A DNA stretch of 64,000 nt from M3007 sp044230315 (GCA_044230315.1 JBGARJ010000007.1:62001-126000), one strand, 5' to 3'. Positions 25,279 through 34,244 are shown, counted from the stretch's first letter. Notes: generated from the letters alone by a model not told the origin. Made by a program: numbers and translations.

Positions 25279-26550
25279 ATGCAAATTGACGTCATTCTCG
25301 GCCTGCAGTGGGGCGACGAAGGCAAGGGGAAAATTGTGGATTTCCTGGCAACACAATACGATATCGTGGCCCGCTTTCAAGGCGGCCCCAACGCTGGCCA
25401 CACCCTCAAATTTGATGGCAAAAAGTATGTCTTGCACACCGTACCATCGGGTATTTTCCGGCCCGGGCTTATCAACCTGATCGGGAACGGCGTGGTGCTC
25501 GACCCTGTTGTTTTCGAACGCGAATTGCAAGCCCTCAGCGAAAGCGGCGTGGATTTCACCCAGCGCCTTCTGGTGTCGCGAAAAGCGCACCTGATCCTCC
25601 CCACCCACCGCTGGCTCGATGCGGCCAGCGAAGCCAACAAAGGCGTCTCGAAAATCGGCTCCACCCTCAAAGGCATCGGCCCCACCTATATGGACAAAAC
25701 CGGCCGGAACGGCCTGCGGGTAGGCGATGTGGAACAACCGGGCTTCCGCGAACACTATGAAGCCCTGAAGCACAAACACCTCGATCTCCTGAAAATCTAC
25801 CCGCCGGTGCCCTTTGACCTGGAAGCGATGGAACAAGCCTGGTTTGCCAGCCTCGACACGCTGAAGCGACTTCCGTTTGTCGACAGCGAATATTACCTCC
25901 AGGATGCGCTGGCCGCCGGCAAACGCGTGTTGGCAGAAGGCGCACAAGGCGCCATGCTCGATATCGATTTCGGCACCTACCCCTATGTCACGTCCTCCAA
26001 TACCATCACAGCGGGCGTCTGTACGGGGCTCGGCGTGGCGCCGCAGCGCATCGGCCGCGTTATCGGGATTACCAAAGCCTATTGTACCCGTGTCGGCGGA
26101 GGCCCATTCCCCAGCGAACTGGACAATGAAACGGGTGAAAAACTGCGACAGGAAGGGCAGGAATTCGGCTCCACTACCGGTCGGCCGCGTCGCTGCGGTT
26201 GGATCGATTTACCGCAACTGCGGTATACCATCCAACTGACCGGCACGACCGAACTGTGTATGACCAAGATCGATGTGCTGAATGTTTTTGCGACAATCGG
26301 GGCGGCCACACACTACCGCTACGGCGGGCAAGAGCGTACTACCCTGCCCTACGACCTTTGCCAGATCGCTGTAGAGCCCGTCATCCGGGAATTTACCGGC
26401 TGGCAACGGTCGCTTGATACGGCCCGCAGCTTCGACGAACTCCCGTGGGAGGCAAAAACGTTTTTGCGCGCCCTGGAGGAATACCTGGGCGTGCCGTTCC
26501 GGATGATCTCCACCGGCCCGGAACGGGAAAAACTGATCCATATCCAGTAA
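25279..26550 (+). CDS. purA: Adenylosuccinate synthetase
   Basis: 423 residues from ATG 25279; the frame runs 60 codons further upstream but the family begins exactly at IDVILGLQWGDEGKGK. Visible motifs: GDEGKGK phosphate loop with catalytic Asp, GGPNAGHTL with catalytic His, the KGIGPTYMDKTGRNGLR and GTYPYVTSSNT segments, and TTGRPRRCGWIDL near the GTP and Asp loops. It joins IMP and aspartate using GTP, the first committed step to AMP. Length is normal. It has its own promoter and converges on the DinB gene with a 10-base gap. Confidence 0.97.
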   Translation: MQIDVILGLQWGDEGKGKIVDFLATQYDIVARFQGGPNAGHTLKFDGKKYVLHTVPSGIFRPGLINLIGNGVVLDPVVFERELQALSESGVDFTQRLLVSRKAHLILPTHRWLDAASEANKGVSKIGSTLKGIGPTYMDKTGRNGLRVGDVEQPGFREHYEALKHKHLDLLKIYPPVPFDLEAMEQAWFASLDTLKRLPFVDSEYYLQDALAAGKRVLAEGAQGAMLDIDFGTYPYVTSSNTITAGVCTGLGVAPQRIGRVIGITKAYCTRVGGGPFPSELDNETGEKLRQEGQEFGSTTGRPRRCGWIDLPQLRYTIQLTGTTELCMTKIDVLNVFATIGAATHYRYGGQERTTLPYDLCQIAVEPVIREFTGWQRSLDTARSFDELPWEAKTFLRALEEYLGVPFRMISTGPEREKLIHIQ

Positions 26551-26560
26551 TCTGGCGGTG

Positions 26561-27007
26561 TCAGGCCAACAGCCTGCGGAGGTAATTCACCTGACCGAGG
26601 TGGTAATTCAGGTGCGCCAGCAAGGTGAGCATCACAAAAGCAATGCTTCGGCCCTCGCCAAAATAATCGGCCGGATAAACAGCAGAAAGTTGGTTGGAAG
26701 GCATCTGCCCCAATACCTGTTCCACTACAGCCCGCGCCTCGTGCAATTGCCGGAGCAATTCCGATTTCGGGACATTTTTTTCAGAAAACTCGCGGTTGCG
26801 GTCGCGCACGTAACCCGTGGCGCCCAAAGTAGCGCCAATAAAATGTTGCAGGTTGCCGGCAATATGCAGGCTCAGGTTGCCGGCACAATTGGTCACTTCT
26901 CCTTCCACGCGCCACAACTTGGCCTCCGGATGGAATGCCTCGATCTCGGAGATGAATTTATCGAGGTCCCGCAAAAGAAAATACAGCAGTTCAGCAATCG
27001 TGATCAT
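26561..27007 (-). CDS. DinB-like four-helix metal-binding protein (DUF1572 type)
   Basis: 148 residues, all helical. Metal-ligand-type His residues occur in NLSLHIAGNLQHFIG (near 48-56) and in the C-terminal helix LLAHLNYHLGQVNYLRRLL, the usual HxxxH of the DinB/YfiT superfamily. Members include thiol transferases (bacillithiol, mycothiol) and many uncharacterised enzymes; the substrate here is unknown. It lies 20 bases after the PH-like membrane gene, so these two form a small operon. Confidence 0.82.
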   Translation of the reverse strand: MITIAELLYFLLRDLDKFISEIEAFHPEAKLWRVEGEVTNCAGNLSLHIAGNLQHFIGATLGATGYVRDRNREFSEKNVPKSELLRQLHEARAVVEQVLGQMPSNQLSAVYPADYFGEGRSIAFVMLTLLAHLNYHLGQVNYLRRLLA

Positions 27008-27027
27008 CGAATGGAGGCTTGGATGAA

Positions 27028-27537
27028 TTAATTGGCCAGGAGAAGGTCGTGTTTGTTATGTTCCTCCAGCCACTGCAGGTAGTGTGAGCCGGGCAGGAAG
27101 GAGATCGTCTGGCCAAATCGACCCGGCGCTTTCAGATGCAGCAAAACGAGCTTCCGGCCGGCCGTTTTGGTTTCCTGCATCTGCTCGACATCCAACCAAG
27201 GATAGCGCACGGTGGTCCAGTAATTGGTAACAAAGATGTAGGCGTCGTCGGCGTCTACCCGCTTGAGTGGCCACAACATCCGGCGCACAAACAACAGCCA
27301 ACCCACCAGGACCAGAACAATCGCCACTCGCAGCCAAAGCAGCGGAAAGGGCAGGTAGAAATCGTCTTCGGGCGTCAGCCACACGGCGAGTGCCAGGCCG
27401 GTAAAAAATACCGTGCCGAAAACCGGCAGAAAGACCCGCCAGAACAACGTGGCATTGGACGACAGGTTGGTTGGCCGGGAATGGCCGTTGGATGGTATGC
27501 GGGCGGTATCGTGTTCGACGGGAGCTTGATTTGCCAT
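27028..27537 (-). CDS. Small two-helix membrane protein with PH-like C-terminal domain
   Basis: 169 residues from ATG 27537; the frame reaches 27627, but the TACCTTTG box at 27596-27603 lies inside that extension. Two membrane helices (about 32-50 and 62-82) form a hairpin, followed by RRMLWPLKRVDADDAYIFVTNYWTTVRYPWLDVEQMQETK, which has the pattern of bacterial PH (YdbT/bPH) domains: a strand with VTN and a later arginine-rich strand. Family assignment is tentative. Co-transcribed with the DinB gene. Confidence 0.6.
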   Translation of the reverse strand: MANQAPVEHDTARIPSNGHSRPTNLSSNATLFWRVFLPVFGTVFFTGLALAVWLTPEDDFYLPFPLLWLRVAIVLVLVGWLLFVRRMLWPLKRVDADDAYIFVTNYWTTVRYPWLDVEQMQETKTAGRKLVLLHLKAPGRFGQTISFLPGSHYLQWLEEHNKHDLLLAN

Positions 27538-27553
27538 CGGTGCGTAGGTTGCT

Positions 27554-27598
27554 AAAAAAATTGCCGCGCAGCATACGGTAATTGATGCTGCGCGGCAA
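27554..27598 (-). terminator. Terminator of the adaptor gene, stem overlapping next promoter
   Basis: On the minus strand a perfect 14-bp stem (27598-27585 with 27574-27561) and 10-base loop are followed by seven T. It ends transcripts from the efflux adaptor gene. Its first arm overlaps the TACCTTTG box at 27596-27603, so transcripts starting at that box probably lack the full stem and would escape termination. Confidence 0.75.
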
Positions 27599-27603
27599 AG
27601 GTA
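27596..27603 (-). promoter_or_regulatory. -7 box TACCTTTG of PH-like/DinB operon
   Basis: Exact minus-strand TAnnTTTG match 58 bases before the ATG at 27537. It argues against any start upstream of 27590. Confidence 0.6.
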
Positions 27604-27630
27604 GCGTTCTGCCGGTAAGTGGCACAAACA

Positions 27631-29124
27631 TCAGTTTGCTTCAACTTTTATGCTGCCCTTATTGGCTGATTTTGCGTCTTTTTTATTCGGATCGGAGACC
27701 ACGATCCGGCTCCCGGCTTTCAGCTTGCGCGAAATGGCGGAATAGGGACCTGTCACCACCGTTTCACCTTCCTTCAGGCCTGAAGTCACTTCGATATAGT
27801 CGTTGTCCTGAACGCCGGTTTTGACTTCCCGAACTCCTACGGTATCACCACTGACCACAAAGACGATCTCCTTGATCAGGTCGTCTTTTTTGCTGACCTC
27901 TTTGGCTGCGGGCGCCTGCTCATCGGGTTTCTTGGCCTTTTCCGCCTTGGCTTCGTCCTCGTCTTCGCGGGCGGTAACGGCGATTAAGGGCACGGAAATG
28001 GCATTTTCCGAGGTGTTGGTGTAAATATCCACCGATGCAGACATGCCGGGCCGGAACGGATACCGGTTGCCTTTTTGCAGCAGATCGGCATAGGAGGCCG
28101 GGTCGATGCGGATTTTAACGACGAAATTGGTCACCTGATCCGTATTCAGCGATCCGCCGCCGATCGCCGAGCTCACATTACTGGCGCTGTTGGCGATTTC
28201 CGTCACCTTGCCCTTGAATTTGCGCCCCAGGTAAGCATCCACCTCGATATCGGCTTCGTCGCTCGTCACCACTTTCAGAATGTCGTTTTCGCTGACGTCC
28301 ACCTGCACTTCCATGGAATGCAGGTTGGCGATGCGCATCATTTCGGTACCGGCCATCTGCAAGGTCCCGACCACGCGCTCGCCTTGTTCGATGTTCAGTT
28401 TGCTCACGATGCCGCTCACGGGCGCGGTTATGACCGTTTTTTGCAGGCTGGTGCGCAGTTCCTTCAGCGTCGCGCGGGCACTGGTGATGCCAAATTCGGC
28501 CACCCGCACATTTTCCTTTGCGCCCGACAGGTTGGTCTGTGAAGCCTGCAAACTGGCTTCTGCCGCGGCATAACTGCTTTCCAGCGCCCGGAGATTACTC
28601 AGGGAATTGTCGAACTCCAGTTCGGAAATGACGCCTTCTTTGAACAGTTGGTCATTGCGCTTATGCGCACTCCGCGCCGCGTCCAGTTGGGCTGCCACGC
28701 GGTTTTTGTCGGCTTTGAGTTGCTCGATCTGGGCGTTGGAGCCCTGCACATTGGCCGAGGATATTTCCCGCTGGGCTTGGGCGCTGCTGACGGCTGCCTG
28801 GCCGCGTTCGACCGCGCTCTGGTACTCGTCGGGTTTTATTTTGGCTAAAATCTGGCCTATCGTCACTGAATCGCCTTCTTTCACATACAGTTCGACGACC
28901 TCGCCGGAAACGTCGGAGCTGATCTTGACTTCCGTTTCCGGGAAAATTTTGCCGCTGGCGCCGACGGTTTCCTTAATGGTGCGCCGTTGCACCTTTTCCA
29001 CCGTTACTTCCTCTCCTTTGGGCCGCTGGCGGGCTTTAACGATGGCGAGGATGACCAGCACGGCCAGGGCGCCCGAAATGACGTACAACAGGGTTCTCTT
29101 TCGTTTGGGCTGCGTGGTTGACAT
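27631..29124 (-). CDS. Periplasmic adaptor subunit of an efflux system (MacA/HlyD type)
   Basis: 497 residues from ATG 29124. The N-terminal anchor helix is TLLYVISGALAVLVILAIV. The lipoyl half-motifs are GKIFPETEVKISSDVSGEVVELYVKEGDSVTIGQILAKI and, after the hairpin, VITAPVSGIVSKLNIEQGERV. Between them is a long coiled coil rich in Ala/Gln (about 105-215). The beta-barrel and membrane-proximal domains follow, with an insert rich in Glu/Lys (EDEDEAKAEKAKK). It bridges an inner-membrane transporter and TolC. A TolC-family gene precedes it by 156 bases, but no MacB or RND pump gene follows; the pump must be elsewhere. The frame extends 50 codons upstream without an anchor-like sequence. Confidence 0.88.
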   Translation of the reverse strand: MSTTQPKRKRTLLYVISGALAVLVILAIVKARQRPKGEEVTVEKVQRRTIKETVGASGKIFPETEVKISSDVSGEVVELYVKEGDSVTIGQILAKIKPDEYQSAVERGQAAVSSAQAQREISSANVQGSNAQIEQLKADKNRVAAQLDAARSAHKRNDQLFKEGVISELEFDNSLSNLRALESSYAAAEASLQASQTNLSGAKENVRVAEFGITSARATLKELRTSLQKTVITAPVSGIVSKLNIEQGERVVGTLQMAGTEMMRIANLHSMEVQVDVSENDILKVVTSDEADIEVDAYLGRKFKGKVTEIANSASNVSSAIGGGSLNTDQVTNFVVKIRIDPASYADLLQKGNRYPFRPGMSASVDIYTNTSENAISVPLIAVTAREDEDEAKAEKAKKPDEQAPAAKEVSKKDDLIKEIVFVVSGDTVGVREVKTGVQDNDYIEVTSGLKEGETVVTGPYSAISRKLKAGSRIVVSDPNKKDAKSANKGSIKVEAN

Positions 29125-29280
29125 ATGCGTTTGGATAATAGATGAATGAGATGGGTATTGACAGTCGGATTCGGGGCGGGGCAAGTTTACCAGGTACGAT
29201 TGCGCCGTAAAAAACTGTTGGATCAATGGCTGCTTTCGCCGGATTAACCCGCAGATCGGCACGCTATGCGCCACGGCTGG

Positions 29281-30720
29281 TTATTTCAGTCGGAGGGCCT
29301 TGCCCTGGTAAAAATCGAGGATCTTGAGTTTGAACAAATAATCGTACCGGGCCACGATCACGTCGTTTTCCGAATTATCGAGGTTGGTTTTGGCGGTGGT
29401 GAGTTCAAGCGTGTTGACGGCGCCCAGACTGTGGCGTTTTTCAGTATTGCCGAATGCCGCCTGCATGGAATCAAAGGTTTTCTGCGCGGCGTCCAGTTGC
29501 TGGCGTGCCGACCGGGCATTGGCAATGGCCGTCTGGATATCGTTTTTGAGTTGCTGGTGGGTCTGGTTCTGCTGCAACTGGGCATTGAGCAAGCCCAGTC
29601 GGGCGCGTTCCACATTGAGCCGAACCCGCCCGTTTTGGTAGATCGGAATATGGATCTGCACGCCAACGCCCCGGCCAAAGTTTTGGTCCACTTGTTTGAA
29701 ATAGGGTGTTTTCGGGTAATCGTAAATATTAATGTACTGCTGCACGGGCACGTCCGTGTCGTTGATACGGATATACACGGGGTCCGATAACTTCGATTCT
29801 TTTAGTACGCCCTTTCTGAAATCCAGCGATTGGGACGAGTAATTGCTGCTAAGGCTTCCGAACAGTGTCAGTGTAGGGTAATACGCCGATTTGGCGAGCG
29901 GAATGCCCTCTTCGGCGCTTTTAATCCGAAATTCGGCCGCTTTTACATTCGGCTGGGTTTCCAGGGCCGACGTATACACGGGTTGCAGCGAATAGTTTTC
30001 GGGATTCACATCTGCCGGAATTTCGAAAACGGGGTGATCGATACGCAGGTCATAATCCGGTTCGAGTTGCATCAGTTGTTTGAGACCCAGGTATGCCAGG
30101 TCGACGCTGTTCCGGGCAGCCACGGCCGCTTGTTCCTCCCGTGCAATTTGTGCGAGCACGTTAAACTTGTCGGCAGCCGGTACTGTGCCGGCATCGATCA
30201 GTTTTAGCGTGACTTCCAGCTGGCGCTGGCTTTGTGCAACCCGACGGCCGGCACTCTCCGCCTGTTCTTCAGCCAGCAGGATGTTGAGATATGCTTGGGC
30301 CACTTGGAGGGCCAGCGTATTGGTCGTTTGTTCGGCATCGGCAACGGCTGCCTGGGCTTCCCAGTTGGCCTGCTTTATGCTGTGGTTGATCTGGCCGCCG
30401 CTGAACAGCGGCACGCTGGCGCTCAGGCTCATGCTGTTGTACCCAATGCCGGTGGTGTTAAACTGGTTGGTCGTAGGGTCGATGGTGCGGCCGAATTGCT
30501 CGCCGATATTTGTGCTGGCGCTGACGTTCGGCAGTCGGGAGGCTTTGGCCTGCCGTTCGGCCAGGGCTGCAACTTTGACGTTGGCGCGCGCCTGCTGGGC
30601 AGTAAAATTGGCATCTTGCGCGTAAATGATACAGCGTTCGAGGGTCCAAATGTCTTGGGCATAGGCTCCCGAAGCAGCGATCAGAAAGGCAGCAAAAACG
30701 GTGAGAAAAGTCTGTTTCAT
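29281..30720 (-). CDS. TolC-family outer-membrane efflux protein
   Basis: 479 residues from ATG 30720, which begins the signal peptide MKQTFLTVFAAFLIAASGAYA; ten codons upstream add only polar residues. Two repeats of the TolC fold are seen, each with a long coiled-coil hairpin (ANFTAQQARANVKVAALAER...; QANWEAQAAVADAEQTTNTLALQVAQAYLNIL) and barrel strands (GYNSMSLSASVPLFSGG; VGVQIHIPIYQNGR). It makes the outer-membrane channel for the adaptor encoded downstream. The upstream 130 bases lead into a GTTTCA repeat array. Confidence 0.9.
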   Translation of the reverse strand: MKQTFLTVFAAFLIAASGAYAQDIWTLERCIIYAQDANFTAQQARANVKVAALAERQAKASRLPNVSASTNIGEQFGRTIDPTTNQFNTTGIGYNSMSLSASVPLFSGGQINHSIKQANWEAQAAVADAEQTTNTLALQVAQAYLNILLAEEQAESAGRRVAQSQRQLEVTLKLIDAGTVPAADKFNVLAQIAREEQAAVAARNSVDLAYLGLKQLMQLEPDYDLRIDHPVFEIPADVNPENYSLQPVYTSALETQPNVKAAEFRIKSAEEGIPLAKSAYYPTLTLFGSLSSNYSSQSLDFRKGVLKESKLSDPVYIRINDTDVPVQQYINIYDYPKTPYFKQVDQNFGRGVGVQIHIPIYQNGRVRLNVERARLGLLNAQLQQNQTHQQLKNDIQTAIANARSARQQLDAAQKTFDSMQAAFGNTEKRHSLGAVNTLELTTAKTNLDNSENDVIVARYDYLFKLKILDFYQGKALRLK

Positions 30721-30862
30721 GTTCTTGATGTAATTGTTTTTAATTTTCAAAGCAAACGCGCTGTCGTTGTCTGAAACGGCTGCAACATTACGGCCATGTG
30801 TCGGAGCCGCTCCATAATTTTATATAAAACAAAAAAAACACCGGATGAAAGGTGGGGGTTTA

Positions 30863-31156
30863 AGGGTTTCATGTGGTTTCAGAGGGGTTTCAAGGTTTCA
30901 GGGTTTCAAGAGGTTTCAGGGTTTCAAGAGGTTTCAAGGTTTCAAGAGGTTTCAAGGTTTCAAGAGGCTTCAAGGTTTCAGGTGGTTTCACAGTTTCAGG
31001 GTTTCAGGTGGTTTCAGGTGGTTTCAGGAAAATGGCAACTAAGTCATTGAATTATGAAACCCTAACCACATGAAACCTTGAAACCTCTTGAAACCTCTTG
31101 AAACCCTGAAACCTTGAAACCACCTGAACCTTGAAACCTCTTGAAACCCTGAAACC
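30863..31156. repeat. GTTTCA/TGAAAC inverted word array 1
   Basis: From 30863 to 31027 the word GTTTCA occurs about 17 times (plus one GCTTCA) at irregular steps of 8-11 bases, usually as GGTTTCAAG or GGTTTCAGG. After a 26-base spacer the complementary word TGAAAC occurs about 10 times (31053-31156) with the same steps. Any left unit can pair with any right unit, giving a long imperfect hairpin. The last unit touches the stop codon of the M14 peptidase gene. Open frames read across it are low-complexity and not real genes. A similar array lies at 61429-61687. Confidence 0.9.
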
Positions 31157-32923
31157 TCACTCCAAAGGCAGCTTCCGCAAATGCAGCTGGCGGGCAACCG
31201 GAAACACCCGGTGCGTAGGTTCGTACCAGGGCGAGTGGCGGTACACCCAGTCGAGCTGGGAGGAGGCGCTGGCGGCAAAATCCGGATCGTTTTTCTTTTT
31301 CTCGTCCAGTTCGGTACGAACGGCAGGGTTTTGGTTCAGAAATTCGGCCGCCAGGTCTTCGAACACATAGGCCGAGAAATACTCTTTCTGCATCAGGATG
31401 GGATCGAAGAAGTTCCAGGCGAACCACGAATCGGGCGCCTGGGGTTCCAGTGTTTCGATGATATAGCGGTTGGCATCCTGGTCGGTTACAACCACATAAT
31501 CGCCCTTGTGAAAGGTTTGCTTTTGCATCTTCTTATCCACCTGCACAGCCGAGTGAAAATAGTGGCCTTCCCAGGCGTCGCGGTTTTTAAAGGAGCCGAT
31601 GGTGTATAATTCCACTTCCAGTGTCACATCCTGCGTCAATTGCCGCATCTGAACGCCGTTGAGCCGAAGCCGCTCGAGCACGGTTTCCCAGGCCTGCGGA
31701 ATGAGGTAAGCTGCCGGTTTGGAAATGGTGAGGGCGGGCACGAAGGTGTTGTAATAGGGGATGGTTTTGGCGTACGGTTCCGATCGGTCGTACCACAGCC
31801 GCGGCAGGCCGGATACTTCCGACGGTTTGTATTTGGCGGCATAGCCTTTAAACAGCAGGGAATCGCGCTGGCTCTGGTCCATTTTCCAGTCCAGGGCAAA
31901 GGCTGTTTTGCTCCGCGTTTGATCGAAGGCCGCTGCGCGGGCCTCCTGCAACGCTTTGGAATGGTCGTGTACAAATTGAAGAACCACCTCCATAAAGGCC
32001 AGCGTGCTGTTGACCCGGTCGGCAAAGGGCTTGAGCATATGCGTTTCAGGCATAAAACCGATCGTGTTCCAGAGGGCTGCATAGCCGGTGGAATACCGGC
32101 CGTAATCGCAAAATCCCATGATGCCGGCATCCGGGGTTTCGCCCGGGCTGTCGACATAGGGGATCATGTCCCAGCCGCGTTTTTCCATGTTGGCGTACAA
32201 CTCAGGCAACATGGTCTGTTGCAAAAAATCGCCCAGCGGCGCCTCCAGTTTGTTGTGCTGGGTAGCGATGAGGGTCATGGTGTATTGGTAGTCGGCGCCG
32301 TTGCTGGTGTGGTTGTCCACGAAAACATCGGGCATCCAGCGGCGGAAAATTGCGTTGAACGCGCGGGCGTTGCGCGAGTCGCATTTGACGAAGTCGCGGT
32401 TGAGGTCGTAGTTGCGGGCATTGCCGCGGAAACCGTACGACGCGGGGCCGTTTTGGTTGGCGCGGGTGGAGCTATTGCGGTTGAGGCAACCGTCTACATT
32501 GTACACCGGAATAACCACCAGCACCAGTTGCTCCAGGAGCGCCTGCCGTTCGGGGTGTTGCAGCAGATCGCGCAGGAGCATGACGGTGGCGTCGATGCCT
32601 TCCGGCTCGCCCGGATGGATGCCGTTGTTGATCAGCACGATCCGCCGGCCCGAGCGGCGGATCTGTTCCGGATCGAAGACCCCGTCTTTCGACAGCACAG
32701 CCACATGCAGCGGATAACCGCTGTCCGTGCTTCCTGTGGTGTTGAGTTTGAAAATTCCCGGGTAAGCCGCCGCCATTTTTTCATAACAGGCAATGGCTTC
32801 GGCATAGGTGAGCGTTTGGTCGGGGTGGGTGTCGAAGGGGATAACAAGGTCGGTCATAGCGATGCGGCGCGTACAATGGGTCAGGGAAAGGAGCAAAAGC
32901 AGCGGAAACAACTTGTTGCGCAT
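31157..32923 (-). CDS. M14-family zinc carboxypeptidase-like lipoprotein
   Basis: 588 residues from ATG 32923 (MRNKLFPLLLLLSLTHC, a lipoprotein signal with LTHC). Zinc ligands are HPGEPEG (the HxxE of M14) in RIVLINNGIHPGEPEGID and a later His in VDNHTSNGADYQY; the arginine-rich GNARNYDLNRDFVKCDS segment is the substrate-binding NR region. The C-terminal 250 residues form an extra domain without known name. It should cut peptides or peptidoglycan-derived fragments in the cell envelope. The frame to 33007 would read through the end of the 33-kb palindromic element and is not used. Upstream a TACCTTAG (one mismatch from the -7 consensus) lies 26 bases before the ATG. Confidence 0.87.
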   Translation of the reverse strand: MRNKLFPLLLLLSLTHCTRRIAMTDLVIPFDTHPDQTLTYAEAIACYEKMAAAYPGIFKLNTTGSTDSGYPLHVAVLSKDGVFDPEQIRRSGRRIVLINNGIHPGEPEGIDATVMLLRDLLQHPERQALLEQLVLVVIPVYNVDGCLNRNSSTRANQNGPASYGFRGNARNYDLNRDFVKCDSRNARAFNAIFRRWMPDVFVDNHTSNGADYQYTMTLIATQHNKLEAPLGDFLQQTMLPELYANMEKRGWDMIPYVDSPGETPDAGIMGFCDYGRYSTGYAALWNTIGFMPETHMLKPFADRVNSTLAFMEVVLQFVHDHSKALQEARAAAFDQTRSKTAFALDWKMDQSQRDSLLFKGYAAKYKPSEVSGLPRLWYDRSEPYAKTIPYYNTFVPALTISKPAAYLIPQAWETVLERLRLNGVQMRQLTQDVTLEVELYTIGSFKNRDAWEGHYFHSAVQVDKKMQKQTFHKGDYVVVTDQDANRYIIETLEPQAPDSWFAWNFFDPILMQKEYFSAYVFEDLAAEFLNQNPAVRTELDEKKKNDPDFAASASSQLDWVYRHSPWYEPTHRVFPVARQLHLRKLPLE

Positions 32924-32991
32924 GAGTGGGTAGTTCAACTGAAGGGCTAAGGTAAAAAGAGTCTCCCACCCATTTGCGCTGCGCCGCATGA

Positions 32992-33379
32992 CTATTGATT
33001 GAGGCACTTTGTTTTAGACCGTTTGAGCAGGCCCTTTGGGGCTGAGACAAGGTGCGACGAGGGCGTGTAGCCAGGGCAAACGCATCAAAAATTACCGCCA
33101 AATCAGAGCGGATTTAAAATTTAAGATTACATGATTTCAGATTTTAGAAGTTATCCGACGTGACATCGGATTTCGGTCATCCTCCAAGTCAATCAATAAT
33201 CTTAAATCATGTAATCTTAAACCTTAAATCTATAGAATTCGACAAGTCTTTCAATTGAATTCAAAATTTTGATGTGTTTGCCCTGGGCGTGTAGCGGGCT
33301 CTCTATGACCGGGGAGCAACGAAGTATCCGTCAAAAAGGGGCGTTCAAACGGTCTAAAACTTAGTGCCTCAATCATTAG
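32992..33379. mobile_element. Nested-palindrome MITE-like element
   Basis: The outer 35 bases (32992-33026 and 33345-33379) are inverted repeats with three mismatches. Inside them are a second pair of 19 bases (33072-33090 and 33267-33285, one mismatch) and a third, perfect pair of 16 bases (33122-33137 and 33204-33219). The direct repeat GGGCGTGTAG occurs at 33061-33070 and 33285-33294. No frame codes for a transposase, so it is non-autonomous or a fossil. A target duplication was not evident. It starts 69 bases before the M14 gene start. The bases from 33380 to 33509 hold nothing recognised. Confidence 0.7.
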
Positions 33380-33509
33380 CGGTCAAAAGTCCAAACATCA
33401 ACACGCCGCAATCCATATGACCATTCGGTTTCCACTTCGCGCCGGATGCCGGCAGAAAAAAACTGGCGGCGGAAGGCTATAATGCCCGCCGCCGCCTGAA
33501 ATATCCGCT

Positions 33510-34244
33510 TTAGTTCACATTGATGCTATACGTAACATCCTGGGAAAAGATCGTAAAGAAATCCGGAGAGCGCAATTGCGCCGCAAAATGAAGCGTATGC
33601 TGCCCTTTGGGTAGTGATTTGAGCATCACCCAGTAGCCGTCGCTCACACCGGGTTGCGAAGCGCCGGTGATGCAAGCGTCGAGGCAGGCGGCCAGGTCGG
33701 GATGCGCCGTGAAATAAAACAGGTTGGTACCCACCCGGTAATCAATCGGCCGGGTCAAATTCACGCCATCCAGGGTGACTGCCAAATTACCCACCCGGTC
33801 GACCAATTGGGTAGCCCCTGTTTTCAGGAAATGCTCCATGGTTTCGCCGGCGGCCGGGTGAAAAACCGTATCCGGGCAGGGAAAGTCGTTGATAAAATTG
33901 AAGATGGGGAAGAAAATTTCGGTGCCGGAAGGGATCGTCACATGGCGGGCAGCTGTGGTATTGGATGTTCCTGCGAGGAAAAACACCGGTCCGCTTTGGT
34001 TTTGAGCGGTAAAAGTGCCGTCGGGATCGTAACTCGGGTTGCTGGCGCAAGGCGTACTCATGATCCAGTTCCACCAGCGCATGCTCCACTCGGCATACGA
34101 GACGCCTTGCGGACTGGCGGTGACGGGATACGCGAGGGCATTGATATCACCCGTGTCCATTTTTTCTTTTTTACAGGCGGATAAACCCATCGATACAAGG
34201 CCGGGGGCAATAAGGAGCAGGCAATAAAAGACGTGCTTTTTCAT
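33510..34244 (-). CDS. Lipoprotein with WxxxWW motif, function unknown
   Basis: 244 residues. MKKHVFYCLLLIAPGLVSMGLSACKKEK is a lipoprotein signal with LSAC. The mature part opens with SYAEWSMRWWNWIMSTPC, a tryptophan-rich motif I have seen only in uncharacterised secreted proteins. It contains four further Cys and ends in a beta-rich segment GQHTLHFAAQLRSPDFFTIFSQDVTYSINV. It stands alone between the palindromic element and a decayed region. No function is proposed. Confidence 0.75.
   Translation of the reverse strand: MKKHVFYCLLLIAPGLVSMGLSACKKEKMDTGDINALAYPVTASPQGVSYAEWSMRWWNWIMSTPCASNPSYDPDGTFTAQNQSGPVFFLAGTSNTTAARHVTIPSGTEIFFPIFNFINDFPCPDTVFHPAAGETMEHFLKTGATQLVDRVGNLAVTLDGVNLTRPIDYRVGTNLFYFTAHPDLAACLDACITGASQPGVSDGYWVMLKSLPKGQHTLHFAAQLRSPDFFTIFSQDVTYSINVN

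Noticed and set aside
30863..31156. CRISPR array
   Set aside because: The words are six bases at irregular spacing with no unique spacers and both orientations occur; no cas genes are near.
30796..31278. Short open frames inside repeat array 1 reading as FQ/GF-rich peptides
   Set aside because: They arise from the GTTTCA words in three frames and both strands; no start context or conservation can be claimed.
32924..33007. Upstream extension of the M14 peptidase
   Set aside because: It would run into the palindromic element and lacks a signal peptide; ATG 32923 gives a clear lipoprotein signal.
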